From Clostridiales bacterium (GTDB lineage Bacteria > Bacillota > Clostridia > Lachnospirales > Lachnospiraceae), in contig JAQXGQ010000046.1 of assembly GCA_029006795.1 (NCBI GenBank), forward strand, positions 1 to 48,599: a stretch of DNA of 48,599 bases. The letters run 5' to 3'. Positions 9,017 through 15,795 of the stretch are shown in pieces (the stretch's first letter is position 1; the number at the start of each line of letters is the position of its first letter). The notes beneath the pieces are model-generated. The model searched no databases. It saw nothing but the letters and a program-made list of their open reading frames with translations, and was not told the origin of the DNA. The translations under genes and the position numbers were made by a program.

Positions 9017-10012
9017 TTATTCAACAGTTGCTGCTTTTACAGATTGAATAACCTGTGTATCTTCATCAATCGGTAAGATTTGCGCACCCATTGCCTGTAA
9101 TGCTTCAATCAAAGGCCCGATTGCTTCTACCGTTGTTCCTTTGTCCGCTCCATCATGGAGCAACACCACTGACGTCTTATATTTTACTACATCTCCTTTG
9201 ACATTTTCAACTATTTCCTGTGCTGTGTAAGTGGAAGATGCCGCATCTCCTGCCGACACATTCCAATCAAAATATGTAGTTCCTTCTTTATTCAGGAAAT
9301 GAATAAAATTCTCCATAGGCACATTACTGATAGAATTGTTGCTGCCCCCCGGAAACCGGTATAGCTGGCTTTTTACTCCGGTGACCTCTTCTAAGTAGTC
9401 CTGCAATTTGTGATAATCTTCCTCGAAAGCTTCATTTGACTGGTATATCACACTATATTTATTAGAGTAAGAGTGCATTCCTAAAGTATGCCCCTCCGCT
9501 ACAATCCTCTGATAAATGGCTGCTGACTCTTCGTCCTCTCTGCCGGACACAAAAAAGGTTGCCTTGACATTATATGCTGCTAAGATATCTAAAATAGCTG
9601 ATGTATTCTCCGAAGGACCATCATCAAAAGTCAGGTAAACTTTGTGCACATCCCCCTCTTTTGCCAGGTTGTCCGCCTCTTCGATTCCGCTTGCCGGCGG
9701 TGTCACCTTTTCCCATGTCTCTTCGCTCTCTGCCGTCTGCTCCGTTTCCATCACCATCTCTGTCGTAACCGGTATATCCGACTTATCATTCCCGTTTACA
9801 ACGGTATTTCCACTGTTGGCCGCCTCACTGCTTACCGTCAGTGCATCTATTTTCTTTTCCATAGAAATCACCTTTGCAAACAGGCAGATAATCAATATCA
9901 TAGATAATAAAATCCAACCGGTAATGGTAAAGATGATTCCGTTTCTTATTCTTCCAATTCTTTTTCTTCGTTTTCTCTGATTGCTAACTAAATCTGAATC
10001 ATTATCCTGCAT
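9017..10012 (-). CDS. Membrane-anchored polysaccharide deacetylase (CE4/NodB family)
   Basis: Predicted extracellular deacetylase acting on peptidoglycan or another N-acetylated polysaccharide. The 331-aa protein has a basic cytosolic N-terminus, one membrane helix (about residues 25-47), a Thr/Ser/Glu-rich stalk, and a NodB domain (about 120-320). MT1 is intact as LTFDDGPSENT, with the catalytic and metal-binding aspartates. MT3 (YRFPGGS) and the C-terminal VVLLHDGAD are also present. MT2 reads GMHSYSNKY: the first histidine is kept but the second metal-ligand position, usually His, is Asn, so activity needs testing. A GGGGG lies about 6 nt before the ATG, and a promoter lies upstream. The bactofilin gene follows within 30 bp. 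Confidence 0.9.
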   Translation of the reverse strand: MQDNDSDLVSNQRKRRKRIGRIRNGIIFTITGWILLSMILIICLFAKVISMEKKIDALTVSSEAANSGNTVVNGNDKSDIPVTTEMVMETEQTAESEETWEKVTPPASGIEEADNLAKEGDVHKVYLTFDDGPSENTSAILDILAAYNVKATFFVSGREDEESAAIYQRIVAEGHTLGMHSYSNKYSVIYQSNEAFEEDYHKLQDYLEEVTGVKSQLYRFPGGSNNSISNVPMENFIHFLNKEGTTYFDWNVSAGDAASSTYTAQEIVENVKGDVVKYKTSVVLLHDGADKGTTVEAIGPLIEALQAMGAQILPIDEDTQVIQSVKAATVE

Positions 10013-10047
10013 GTGGTATCCCCCAAAGTAATCCTTAATACTTATCT

Positions 10048-10074
10048 ATTGTATCACATTTTTCTATTTTTCAA
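10048..10074 (-). promoter_or_regulatory. Sigma-A promoter for the deacetylase-bactofilin-pyrH-frr unit
   Basis: On the minus strand a TTGAAA (10069-10074) is followed after 15 bp by TACAAT (10048-10053), with a TGA before the -10 that makes an extended -10 element. The 15-bp spacer is short, but the extended -10 compensates. It sits just after a strong terminator and 36 bp before the deacetylase start codon, which is where a new transcription unit would begin. Confidence 0.65.
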
Positions 10075-10118
10075 AGAAAAAAGCACAAAAAAATTGATTA
10101 ATTTTTTTGTGCTTTTTG
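10073..10118 (-). terminator. Intrinsic terminator after the DUF368 gene
   Basis: A perfect 18-bp stem (10078-10095 with 10100-10117) closes on a 4-nt loop and is followed on the minus strand by a T-rich tail. The stem core is GCAC flanked by A/T runs. It lies 40 bp after the DUF368 stop codon and separates that unit from the deacetylase promoter. The A/T symmetry means it could work in both directions. Confidence 0.85.
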
Positions 10119-10157
10119 CAAAATTTTCTGATTATTATTCTGTTTTTGAAGAAACGA

Positions 10158-11003
10158 CTACTTTCCGAGGAAATTTGCAACAATAAATCCAACGATAAAA
10201 AGAAAAATGCCTACCAATGCCGTGCCAAATTCCAGATTTCCCAAACTGATACCGGAAAGTACGGCTATCGGTGAAGCAACCAGCAAACCTAAAATTCCAA
10301 AATAGGTCTTCCGTTCATGCTTATTCAGCAAATATTCCACCAGTTTAGAAATAAGAAAGATGCCAAGTACCACACCGATACCAAACGGGACTAAAATTCT
10401 CATATAGTTCCATATTTTTGCCCACTGCAGAGTAAATACCGCTACGATAAACTCATTAATACAGTCAATAATTGGTGTATAATACCCTAGAGACATCAGT
10501 ATCATAGAGCCACTGACCCCCGGTATTACCATCGTTGCAGCCGCCACCGCTCCGATAAAAAACAGTGTCACGGCACTTCCTATCCCCACTGTCAGGACTT
10601 TATCCGCACCTTGTTGTAAAAATTCCATTCCTACAATTAATGCAAAAAATGCAACAAATATCAGAATTTCCGGTAACGTCACCCGCGCTCCCATAACTTT
10701 CGGCAGAATCAACGGCAGTCCTCCAAAAATTAATCCGATAAAGAGCATTACCGTCTGAAAAGGATAATATTCAAACAGATAACCTATCGCAAAGGATAAT
10801 CCGGCAATTCCTAAAAGCATTCCAATTGCATAAGGCAACAGCAGCTTCACACTCTGTTTAAAATGGGAAAAAATTCCCGTTACAGCAGAAATTACATCTC
10901 CGTAAATCCCCATAGATACCATCATGGTTCCTCCGCTGACTCCGGGGATAATGTTTGCCACCCCGATTGCTACCCCCTGTAAAATATCTTTTATTAATTT
11001 CAT
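10158..11003 (-). CDS. DUF368 membrane protein, predicted undecaprenyl-phosphate translocase (PopT-like)
   Basis: DUF368 proteins have been reported as polyprenyl-phosphate transporters that return C55-P to the cytosolic leaflet for reuse. The protein is 281 aa from the ATG at 11003, with about eight hydrophobic segments. The paired family motifs are visible: ANIIPGVSGGT near the N-terminus and MVIPGVSGSM near residue 160. An ATG four codons earlier (11015) is an alternative start; GGAAAGG is very close to it and 13 nt from the chosen one. It follows the Na/Pi-type transporter by about 50 bp, apparently in one unit. The nearby uppS makes the same lipid carrier, which fits. The family call is firm; substrate and direction are inferred. 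Confidence 0.88.
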   Translation of the reverse strand: MKLIKDILQGVAIGVANIIPGVSGGTMMVSMGIYGDVISAVTGIFSHFKQSVKLLLPYAIGMLLGIAGLSFAIGYLFEYYPFQTVMLFIGLIFGGLPLILPKVMGARVTLPEILIFVAFFALIVGMEFLQQGADKVLTVGIGSAVTLFFIGAVAAATMVIPGVSGSMILMSLGYYTPIIDCINEFIVAVFTLQWAKIWNYMRILVPFGIGVVLGIFLISKLVEYLLNKHERKTYFGILGLLVASPIAVLSGISLGNLEFGTALVGIFLFIVGFIVANFLGK

Positions 11004-11057
11004 ATATTTTACCATGCCTTTCCGTAACCTTTTTCTGTCATACTGCTTTTTCTTATT

Positions 11058-12050
11058 TTACGCTGTCTCTTTTTTCTTATCTGTCGCTGTCTTTCCCCAT
11101 CTGCCACAGCCCTTTTCTTCCGGCAGAATTTTCACTGCCAAAGCCACTAGCTGATTAGACAGCGGCAGCAGCAGACAGGTCGTTCCGATATTAAACAATG
11201 TGTGCATATTGGCAATCTGCGCCATTGGATTTGCTGGTGTCAATCCCGCTACATATTCTGTCAATGGTGTATTCATACAAAGTACGGTAAACACCATCGT
11301 TCCAATCAAATTGAAAGCAAAATGTATGACGGTGGTACGTTTTGCGTTTCTGTTTGTACCCACCGAAGCTAACAATGCTGTGATACAGGTTCCAATATTT
11401 TGTCCAAAAAGTACATACACCGAACCGGAAAAGGAAATCGCTCCTCCCGCAGCAAGTGCCTGCAAAATTCCAACGGAAGCTGATGAGGACTGTATCAGTG
11501 CCGTAAAGGCAGCTCCCGCCAATATCCCCAGAAACGGATTTGAAAATTTTGTCATCATCCTGATAAAATATTCCGACTCACGCAAAGGCAGCATTGCCGT
11601 GCTCATCATTTCCATTCCAATAAACAAGATCCCCAATCCTGCTACCATCGTTCCAACGTTTCTCCATGCAGAACTCTTTAAAAACACAATCACAATCACT
11701 CCAACAAAGGTTATCACCGGTGCCACTGCTCCAATATCTAAGGCTATCAATTGCCCTGTAATCGTTGTTCCAATGTTCGCCCCCATTATTACGCCTACTG
11801 CCTGACGCAATGTCATCATGCCGGAGTTTACAAATCCCACTACCATTACCGTGACAGCTGACGAGGATTGTACAACTGCCGTAACCGCAGCCCCCACCAG
11901 CACGCCCAAATAACGGTTAGCCGTCAACCGTTCTAGTATCTGTTTCATTTTGCTTCCAGCAACTGCCTCTAAACCTGAATTCATCATTTGCATTCCATAT
12001 AAAAATAATGCCAGTCCGCCAATCAATTCCATAAAATCTTTTCTGCTCAT
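11058..12050 (-). CDS. Na+/phosphate cotransporter family protein (NptA/PF02690 type, no PhoU domain)
   Basis: A 330-aa polytopic membrane protein with two inverted copies of the Na/Pi-cotransporter repeat. Each carries the signature VQSSSA or IQSSSA (about residues 60 and 187), and each is followed by a GANIGTT or GQNIGT motif. Family members commonly run to about 540-600 aa with a cytosolic PhoU-like regulatory domain; this one stops after the membrane part. The ATG at 12050 is chosen because GAGGAG lies 5 nt before it. It starts a two-gene unit with the DUF368 gene. Its link to a lipid-phosphate translocase raises the possibility of a substrate other than free phosphate, but that is inference. 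Confidence 0.87.
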   Translation of the reverse strand: MSRKDFMELIGGLALFLYGMQMMNSGLEAVAGSKMKQILERLTANRYLGVLVGAAVTAVVQSSSAVTVMVVGFVNSGMMTLRQAVGVIMGANIGTTITGQLIALDIGAVAPVITFVGVIVIVFLKSSAWRNVGTMVAGLGILFIGMEMMSTAMLPLRESEYFIRMMTKFSNPFLGILAGAAFTALIQSSSASVGILQALAAGGAISFSGSVYVLFGQNIGTCITALLASVGTNRNAKRTTVIHFAFNLIGTMVFTVLCMNTPLTEYVAGLTPANPMAQIANMHTLFNIGTTCLLLPLSNQLVALAVKILPEEKGCGRWGKTATDKKKETA

Positions 12051-12073
12051 GTTTCTCCTCACTTTCCTATTCT

Positions 12074-12101
12074 ATTATCCAAAAATAAGAAATATGTTCA
12101 A
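12074..12101 (-). promoter_or_regulatory. Candidate sigma-A promoter of the Na/Pi - DUF368 unit
   Basis: On the minus strand TTGAAC (12096-12101) and GATAAT (12074-12079) are 16 bp apart, 23 bp before the start codon. It lies after the tsf terminator. The match is fair, not strong. Confidence 0.5.
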
Positions 12102-12173
12102 TATTTTGAGGACTTTCTTGACGGTATTTTAGCAAAAGTTAAATAAGGACTTTTCGTTCACATAAAAATCCAA

Positions 12174-12219
12174 GCAAAAAAGGCATCATCACTCGTATTA
12201 CTACAAGTAATGATGCCTT
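12174..12219 (-). terminator. Intrinsic terminator after tsf
   Basis: A long imperfect hairpin begins 21 bp after the tsf stop codon. The outer stem pairs 12180-12189 with 12210-12219 (AAGGCATCAT and complement, perfect); inner pairs extend it towards 12197/12202. On the minus strand it is followed by a TTTTTT run. It ends the rpsB-tsf unit. Confidence 0.85.
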
Positions 12220-12240
12220 AAATCTGCTCAAAGTATTTAT

Positions 12241-13176
12241 TTACGCATTCATCTGAGCTGCAACTTCTGCTGCAAAATCTTCCTGTTTCTTCTCAAGACC
12301 TTCACCTGTCTCGAAACGAACAAATCTTTTTACTTTTACAGTACATCCGGCTGCTTTAGAAACTTCCTCTAAGTATTTACCTACAGTCTGCTTTCCATCT
12401 TCTGCTTTTACATAAACCTGATCTACTAAACAGATTTCTTTTAACTCTTTGCTGATACGTCCTTCAATCATACCGTTGATAACTTTCTCCGGTTTCTGGG
12501 ACTCTTTCGGATCATTCATAATCTGAGCTAAGAGGATTTCTTTCTCATGTGCGATGTAATCAGCACTTACCTCTTCTCTGGAAACATATTTTGGATTCAA
12601 TGCTGCAATCTGCATTGCAATGTTTACCATTGCTTCTTTTACTGCATCATTAACAACATCTGTATCAGCTTCTACAATAACGCCGATTCTTCCGCCGCCA
12701 TGAATGTAAGAAGCTACACAGCCATGCTCTGCAACCACTTTTTCAAATCTACGGATTTTTAAGTTTTCTCCGATAACTGCAACTTTTTCTACTAATGCGT
12801 CATTTACAGTCTTGCTGGAATCCTGACTCCAAGCCTCTGCCATAAATGCGTCCATATCAGTAGCATTAGAATTAACTGCCTGTTCGGCAACTGCCTTTAC
12901 GAACTCCTGAAATGTTTCATTCTTAGCAACAAAGTCAGTCTCGGAGTTTACTTCTACAACGGCTGCTGTCTTCTCATCTTTAAGGACAACGGTACAAAGA
13001 CCCTCTGCAGCAATACGGCTTGCTTTTTTCTCAGCTTTTGCCTGTCCGTTCTTTCTTAAGAACTCAACTGCCTCGTCCATATTTCCGTTTGTCTCGTTTA
13101 ACGCTTTTTTACAATCCATCATACCTGCGCCGGTCATCTCACGCAGTTCTTTTACCATAGCTGCTGTAATAGCCAT
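12241..13176 (-). CDS. tsf: Translation elongation factor Ts
   Basis: EF-Ts is the nucleotide exchange factor for EF-Tu. The 311-aa protein opens with the UBA-like domain MVKELREMTGAGMMDCKKAL, then has the core-domain motif SETDFVAKNE (about residues 78-87) and a further core repeat with the YIHGGGRIGV motif. The ATG has GGAGG about 6 nt upstream. It follows rpsB by 24 bp and is followed by a terminator. Length is typical for Clostridia. Confidence 0.97.
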   Translation of the reverse strand: MAITAAMVKELREMTGAGMMDCKKALNETNGNMDEAVEFLRKNGQAKAEKKASRIAAEGLCTVVLKDEKTAAVVEVNSETDFVAKNETFQEFVKAVAEQAVNSNATDMDAFMAEAWSQDSSKTVNDALVEKVAVIGENLKIRRFEKVVAEHGCVASYIHGGGRIGVIVEADTDVVNDAVKEAMVNIAMQIAALNPKYVSREEVSADYIAHEKEILLAQIMNDPKESQKPEKVINGMIEGRISKELKEICLVDQVYVKAEDGKQTVGKYLEEVSKAAGCTVKVKRFVRFETGEGLEKKQEDFAAEVAAQMNA

Positions 13177-13200
13177 TTTTCAATCCTCCAATAATTCAAA

Positions 13201-13950
13201 TTATGCTTCTTCTGCTACTGCTTCCTCGTCTGCTGCTGCGGACTCTGCTTCTTCTGCAGTCATCTCTGCACCCTGATTTGCTTCAATAACAGCATCAGCC
13301 ATTTTAGATACGATTAATTTAACAGCTCTGATAGCGTCATCATTACCCGGAATTACATAATCTAACTCTTCCGGATCACAGTTAGTATCTGCAATACCGA
13401 TTAATGTAATTCCTAATGTATGTGCCTCCTGGATACAAATTCTTTCTTTCTTAGGATCTACTACAAAGATTGCATCCGGGATTTTCTTCATTTCTTTGAT
13501 ACCACCCAGGTTCTTCTCTAATTTCTCCCACTCTTTTTTCAGTGCGATAACTTCTTTCTTAGGTAATACTTCGAAAGTACCGTCGGTAGCCATCGTCTCA
13601 ATCTCTTTTAATCTTGCAATACGGCTCTGGATGGTTCTGAAGTTGGTTAACATACCACCTAACCATCTCTCATTTACATAGAACATTCCGCAACGCTCTG
13701 CTTCTGTTTTAATAGCGTCCTGTGCCTGTTTCTTTGTTCCAACGAAGAGGATTGTACCACCTTCTGCTGCGATATCAGACACTGCTTTGTAAGCCTCATC
13801 TACTTTACCGACAGATTTCTGTAAGTCAATGATATAAATACCATTTCTCTCTGTGTAGATGTATGGAGCCATTTTCGGGTTCCATCTTCTTGTCTGATGT
13901 CCAAAGTGAACACCTGCTTCTAATAACTGTTTCATTGAAATAACGCTCAT
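13201..13950 (-). CDS. rpsB: 30S ribosomal protein S2
   Basis: S2 is the last-assembled protein of the 30S subunit head. The 249-aa protein begins [20 protein letters not shown], continues with [12 protein letters not shown], and ends in an acidic Glu/Ala-rich tail (about residues 222-249), a variable but not rare extension. The ATG at 13950 is preceded by AGGAGG with 8 nt spacing; a further upstream ATG is inside the leader and not supported. It has its own promoter and structured 5' leader and is cotranscribed with tsf. Confidence 0.97.
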   Translation of the reverse strand: MSVISMKQLLEAGVHFGHQTRRWNPKMAPYIYTERNGIYIIDLQKSVGKVDEAYKAVSDIAAEGGTILFVGTKKQAQDAIKTEAERCGMFYVNERWLGGMLTNFRTIQSRIARLKEIETMATDGTFEVLPKKEVIALKKEWEKLEKNLGGIKEMKKIPDAIFVVDPKKERICIQEAHTLGITLIGIADTNCDPEELDYVIPGNDDAIRAVKLIVSKMADAVIEANQGAEMTAEEAESAAADEEAVAEEA

Positions 13951-13983
13951 TCTTTTTTCCTCCTGGTTTTTATAAGCTTCTTC

Positions 13984-14074
13984 CATATGCTTCACCCCGC
14001 CAGACGACCTTTCGGCACCGGTCTTTTAGTCTGCATATGTGTTTTTTTTACAGAATCCATGAATGAAATTCTGT
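13984..14074 (-). promoter_or_regulatory. Structured 5' leader of rpsB (candidate S2 autoregulatory element)
   Basis: The transcript between the promoter and rpsB can fold into two elements. The first pairs 14068-14074 with 14050-14056 (ACAGAAT with its complement). The second is a long bulged hairpin: CATATGC (14033-14039) with GCATATG (13984-13990), then AGAC with GTCT (14029-14032 with 14002-14005), then GACC with GGTC (14020-14023 with 14006-14009) around a 10-nt loop. rpsB is controlled by S2 through leader RNA in several bacteria. That this element does the same is inference from position and shape. Confidence 0.5.
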
Positions 14075-14087
14075 CACAACCTTGCTG

Positions 14088-14116
14088 ATTATATCATAAA
14101 AACATTGCACACGCAA
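14088..14116 (-). promoter_or_regulatory. Strong sigma-A promoter of rpsB-tsf
   Basis: On the minus strand TTGCGT (14111-14116) is followed after exactly 17 bp by a perfect TATAAT (14088-14093). It lies about 140 bp before the rpsB start codon. Inverted repeat arms 14101-14109 and 14125-14133 flank the -35 element. Confidence 0.85.
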
Positions 14117-14133
14117 GATTTTTTTGCAATGTT
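14101..14133 (-). repeat. Inverted repeat around the rpsB -35 box
   Basis: Perfect 9-bp arms AACATTGCA (14101-14109) and TGCAATGTT (14125-14133) are separated by 15 bp that hold the -35 hexamer. On the minus strand the second arm runs into TTTTTATG, so the same element could act as a second terminator of the upstream operon or as an operator for the rpsB promoter. Confidence 0.5.
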
Positions 14134-14149
14134 TTACCGCCTTTTTACC

Positions 14150-14183
14150 AAAAAGGAACGTTCTGTTACAAACGCTCCTTTTT
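14150..14183 (-). terminator. Intrinsic terminator of the flagellar/chemotaxis operon
   Basis: Arms 14150-14160 and 14173-14183 pair over 11 bp with one mismatch (AAAAAGGAACG with CGCTCCTTTTT), loop 12 nt. On the minus strand the hairpin begins 1 bp after the stop codon of the last operon gene, and its 3' arm ends in TTTTT. It separates the operon from rpsB-tsf. Confidence 0.8.
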
Positions 14184-14184
14184 C

Positions 14185-14757
14185 CTATGGTTCTTCAATT
14201 GGTCCATTTTTTAATACATTGGCAATTTCCTCATAGGTCAGCTCATAAGGAATATCATAGCTTCCTGTACTGATATTAGAAGCATATCCTATTTCTGACA
14301 AATATTTCCGAAAAGCCTCCGCATCATCAATCACCCCGTTTGCAGCTAAATTCTCGCACACGGTTCTGCACACATCCCCACGATTTACTACAAGGCGATA
14401 AGGTGCCTTATTTTCATCCGTCTGGACTGCATCTGCACTATCCTCCGCTGTGCCGACATCTGTGGTATCTACCGTTTCTTCCGATATCTCGGTATCTATG
14501 ATTTCCGATGCTTCCTCACTATTCAACTCTTCCGTGCTGTTTTCTAAAATCTGCTCCACAGCATCCTGCTGTTCTGTCGAAAATGTTTCAGTCTCCTCCT
14601 CCGGCATCACCATACCTAACATCGTTGCTTTTGCAATAACCTCTTCCACCGGAATATTGTCAATGTCGTCTTCTTTTCCTCCAAAACTGATTGCCAGAAT
14701 GATTGTTGTCACAATAATTCCAATTCCCAGTCCACGCAAATAATACTTTAATTTCAC
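14185..14757 (-). CDS. Membrane-anchored acidic protein with MltG/YceG-like C-terminal segment
   Basis: Last gene of the flagellar operon, 190 aa. It has a short basic N-terminus, one membrane helix (about residues 10-25), a long Glu/Asp/Thr-rich low-complexity stalk (about 50-120) and a folded C-terminal segment (about 120-187) with the pattern VCENLAANGVIDD, FRKYLSEIGY, SGSYDIP-type and TYEEIANVLKNGP. That pattern resembles the LysM-like region found at the start of endolytic transglycosylase MltG/YceG and in small related proteins; no catalytic domain follows. The GTG start overlaps the stop of the preceding gene (GTGA). Function unknown; wall binding near the flagellum is a guess. Confidence 0.7.
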   Translation of the reverse strand: MKLKYYLRGLGIGIIVTTIILAISFGGKEDDIDNIPVEEVIAKATMLGMVMPEEETETFSTEQQDAVEQILENSTEELNSEEASEIIDTEISEETVDTTDVGTAEDSADAVQTDENKAPYRLVVNRGDVCRTVCENLAANGVIDDAEAFRKYLSEIGYASNISTGSYDIPYELTYEEIANVLKNGPIEEP

Positions 14758-15434
14758 GAATCTATATCCCCTTTATAAAGTCCTATCACAAGTTTTACTT
14801 CACCAAGTCCTAATCCAAACCTTCTGGCAATCTCGACATCACTTATGCCCTCTTTATGTAGTGCCAGTATCTCTTTGTTGTGATTTTCCTTTTCCTCATC
14901 AGTACTTTCTTCCAGTAACATCTCCGGCTCTTCTGGTATTTCCTGTACTGTAGCAACCACCTTCTGTGTCACTATGGGTTCTGCCGTTACGGCTGCTGTC
15001 ACAGGAGACACAGTCATATTTTCCTGCATATTTCTGACATCTGCAGCCAATCTCTGCAAATCTGATGCCATCCCTGTCAACTCCGTATGCTTGTCATTTA
15101 ACATATTGTAAAGAAACATAATTTCATTATGCACCTTATTCATATTTTCAAGCACAGTATCAGAATACTCACTAATTGCCATAATCTTCTCGTTCGTTAC
15201 TTTTTCTAAAGCACGATCCGTCTTTTCCGTAGATGTTTCTATCTGTTCATCTATTGCATCTTCAATCTTGCTGTTTGCATCCTCTAATCCACGACCAATA
15301 ATTTTTTTCAATTCTCCTTCACTTAGTCGTGCAATTTTACTCAATTCGGAGGGAGATAATTTTTCTGTGATAAAAAAACTCCCAACCATAAATACTGCTC
15401 CTATCAGAAGCAAAAATACTTCTACTCCAGTCAT
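14754..15434 (-). CDS. DUF6115-type membrane coiled-coil protein in the SwrB position
   Basis: A 226-aa protein with an N-terminal membrane helix (about residues 5-23), a long coiled coil (about 35-140), a Val/Thr/Glu-rich linker and a C-terminal helix-turn-helix-like segment (about 188-222: ILALHKEGISDVEIARRFG). In Bacillus subtilis swrB lies exactly here, between sigD and rpsB, and has the same plan: one N-terminal helix, a coiled coil and a short C-terminal degenerate HTH. SwrB promotes assembly and activation of the flagellar export apparatus. Equivalence is inferred from synteny and architecture, not alignment. GGGGAG precedes the ATG. It overlaps the next gene by 4 bp. Confidence 0.7.
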   Translation of the reverse strand: MTGVEVFLLLIGAVFMVGSFFITEKLSPSELSKIARLSEGELKKIIGRGLEDANSKIEDAIDEQIETSTEKTDRALEKVTNEKIMAISEYSDTVLENMNKVHNEIMFLYNMLNDKHTELTGMASDLQRLAADVRNMQENMTVSPVTAAVTAEPIVTQKVVATVQEIPEEPEMLLEESTDEEKENHNKEILALHKEGISDVEIARRFGLGLGEVKLVIGLYKGDIDS

Positions 15435-15445
15435 ATGATCTCCCC

Positions 15446-15769
15446 TTATATCTTTACGTCAAAGCTGGTTTTTCTTTCTTTCGGAAGAATTTTTCCATCC
15501 TTCTCTAATTTTTTTTCCTGCTTCTTTTTCTTTCTACCGTCCCTGCTGTAGCTGTTACTGCCTTTTTCCTTTGCATCATAGCGGAACTCAAAATTTTCTT
15601 TTTCTTCTGTATCCTGTACCTTATGCGCTAAACTTTCTTCGTGTTTTTCCTGATTTACTTCAATGTTGTGCTGCTGTACCACAGGCTTATTATCCTCATG
15701 TTGTTTCATATTTCCAATATCCTGTGTCCGTTGTATCATTCCATTAAAATCAACCGGTCTAATCGACAT
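15446..15769 (-). CDS. Small basic protein of unknown function after sigma-28
   Basis: A 107-aa soluble protein. Its N-terminus, MSIRPVDFNGMIQRTQDIG, looks like an ordered, conserved start; the rest is rich in Lys, Glu, Gln and Asn and ends in a strongly basic stretch (KKKKQEKK, about residues 82-90). No membrane segment or known domain is visible. The ATG at 15769 is chosen because AAGGTGGTG lies about 9 nt before it; a TTG ten codons earlier overlaps the sigma factor stop. It lies between sigma-28 and the SwrB-like gene with tight spacing, so it is expressed with the motility genes. I do not recognise a function. Confidence 0.7.
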   Translation of the reverse strand: MSIRPVDFNGMIQRTQDIGNMKQHEDNKPVVQQHNIEVNQEKHEESLAHKVQDTEEKENFEFRYDAKEKGSNSYSRDGRKKKKQEKKLEKDGKILPKERKTSFDVKI

Positions 15770-15795
15770 TTTAAAGCACCACCTTTTTTCTGTTG

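Noticed and set aside
8187-9047. A long plus-strand open frame opposite the bactofilin gene
   Set aside because: It exists because of the repetitive codon use of the minus-strand gene; its product is low-complexity and has no recognisable domain.
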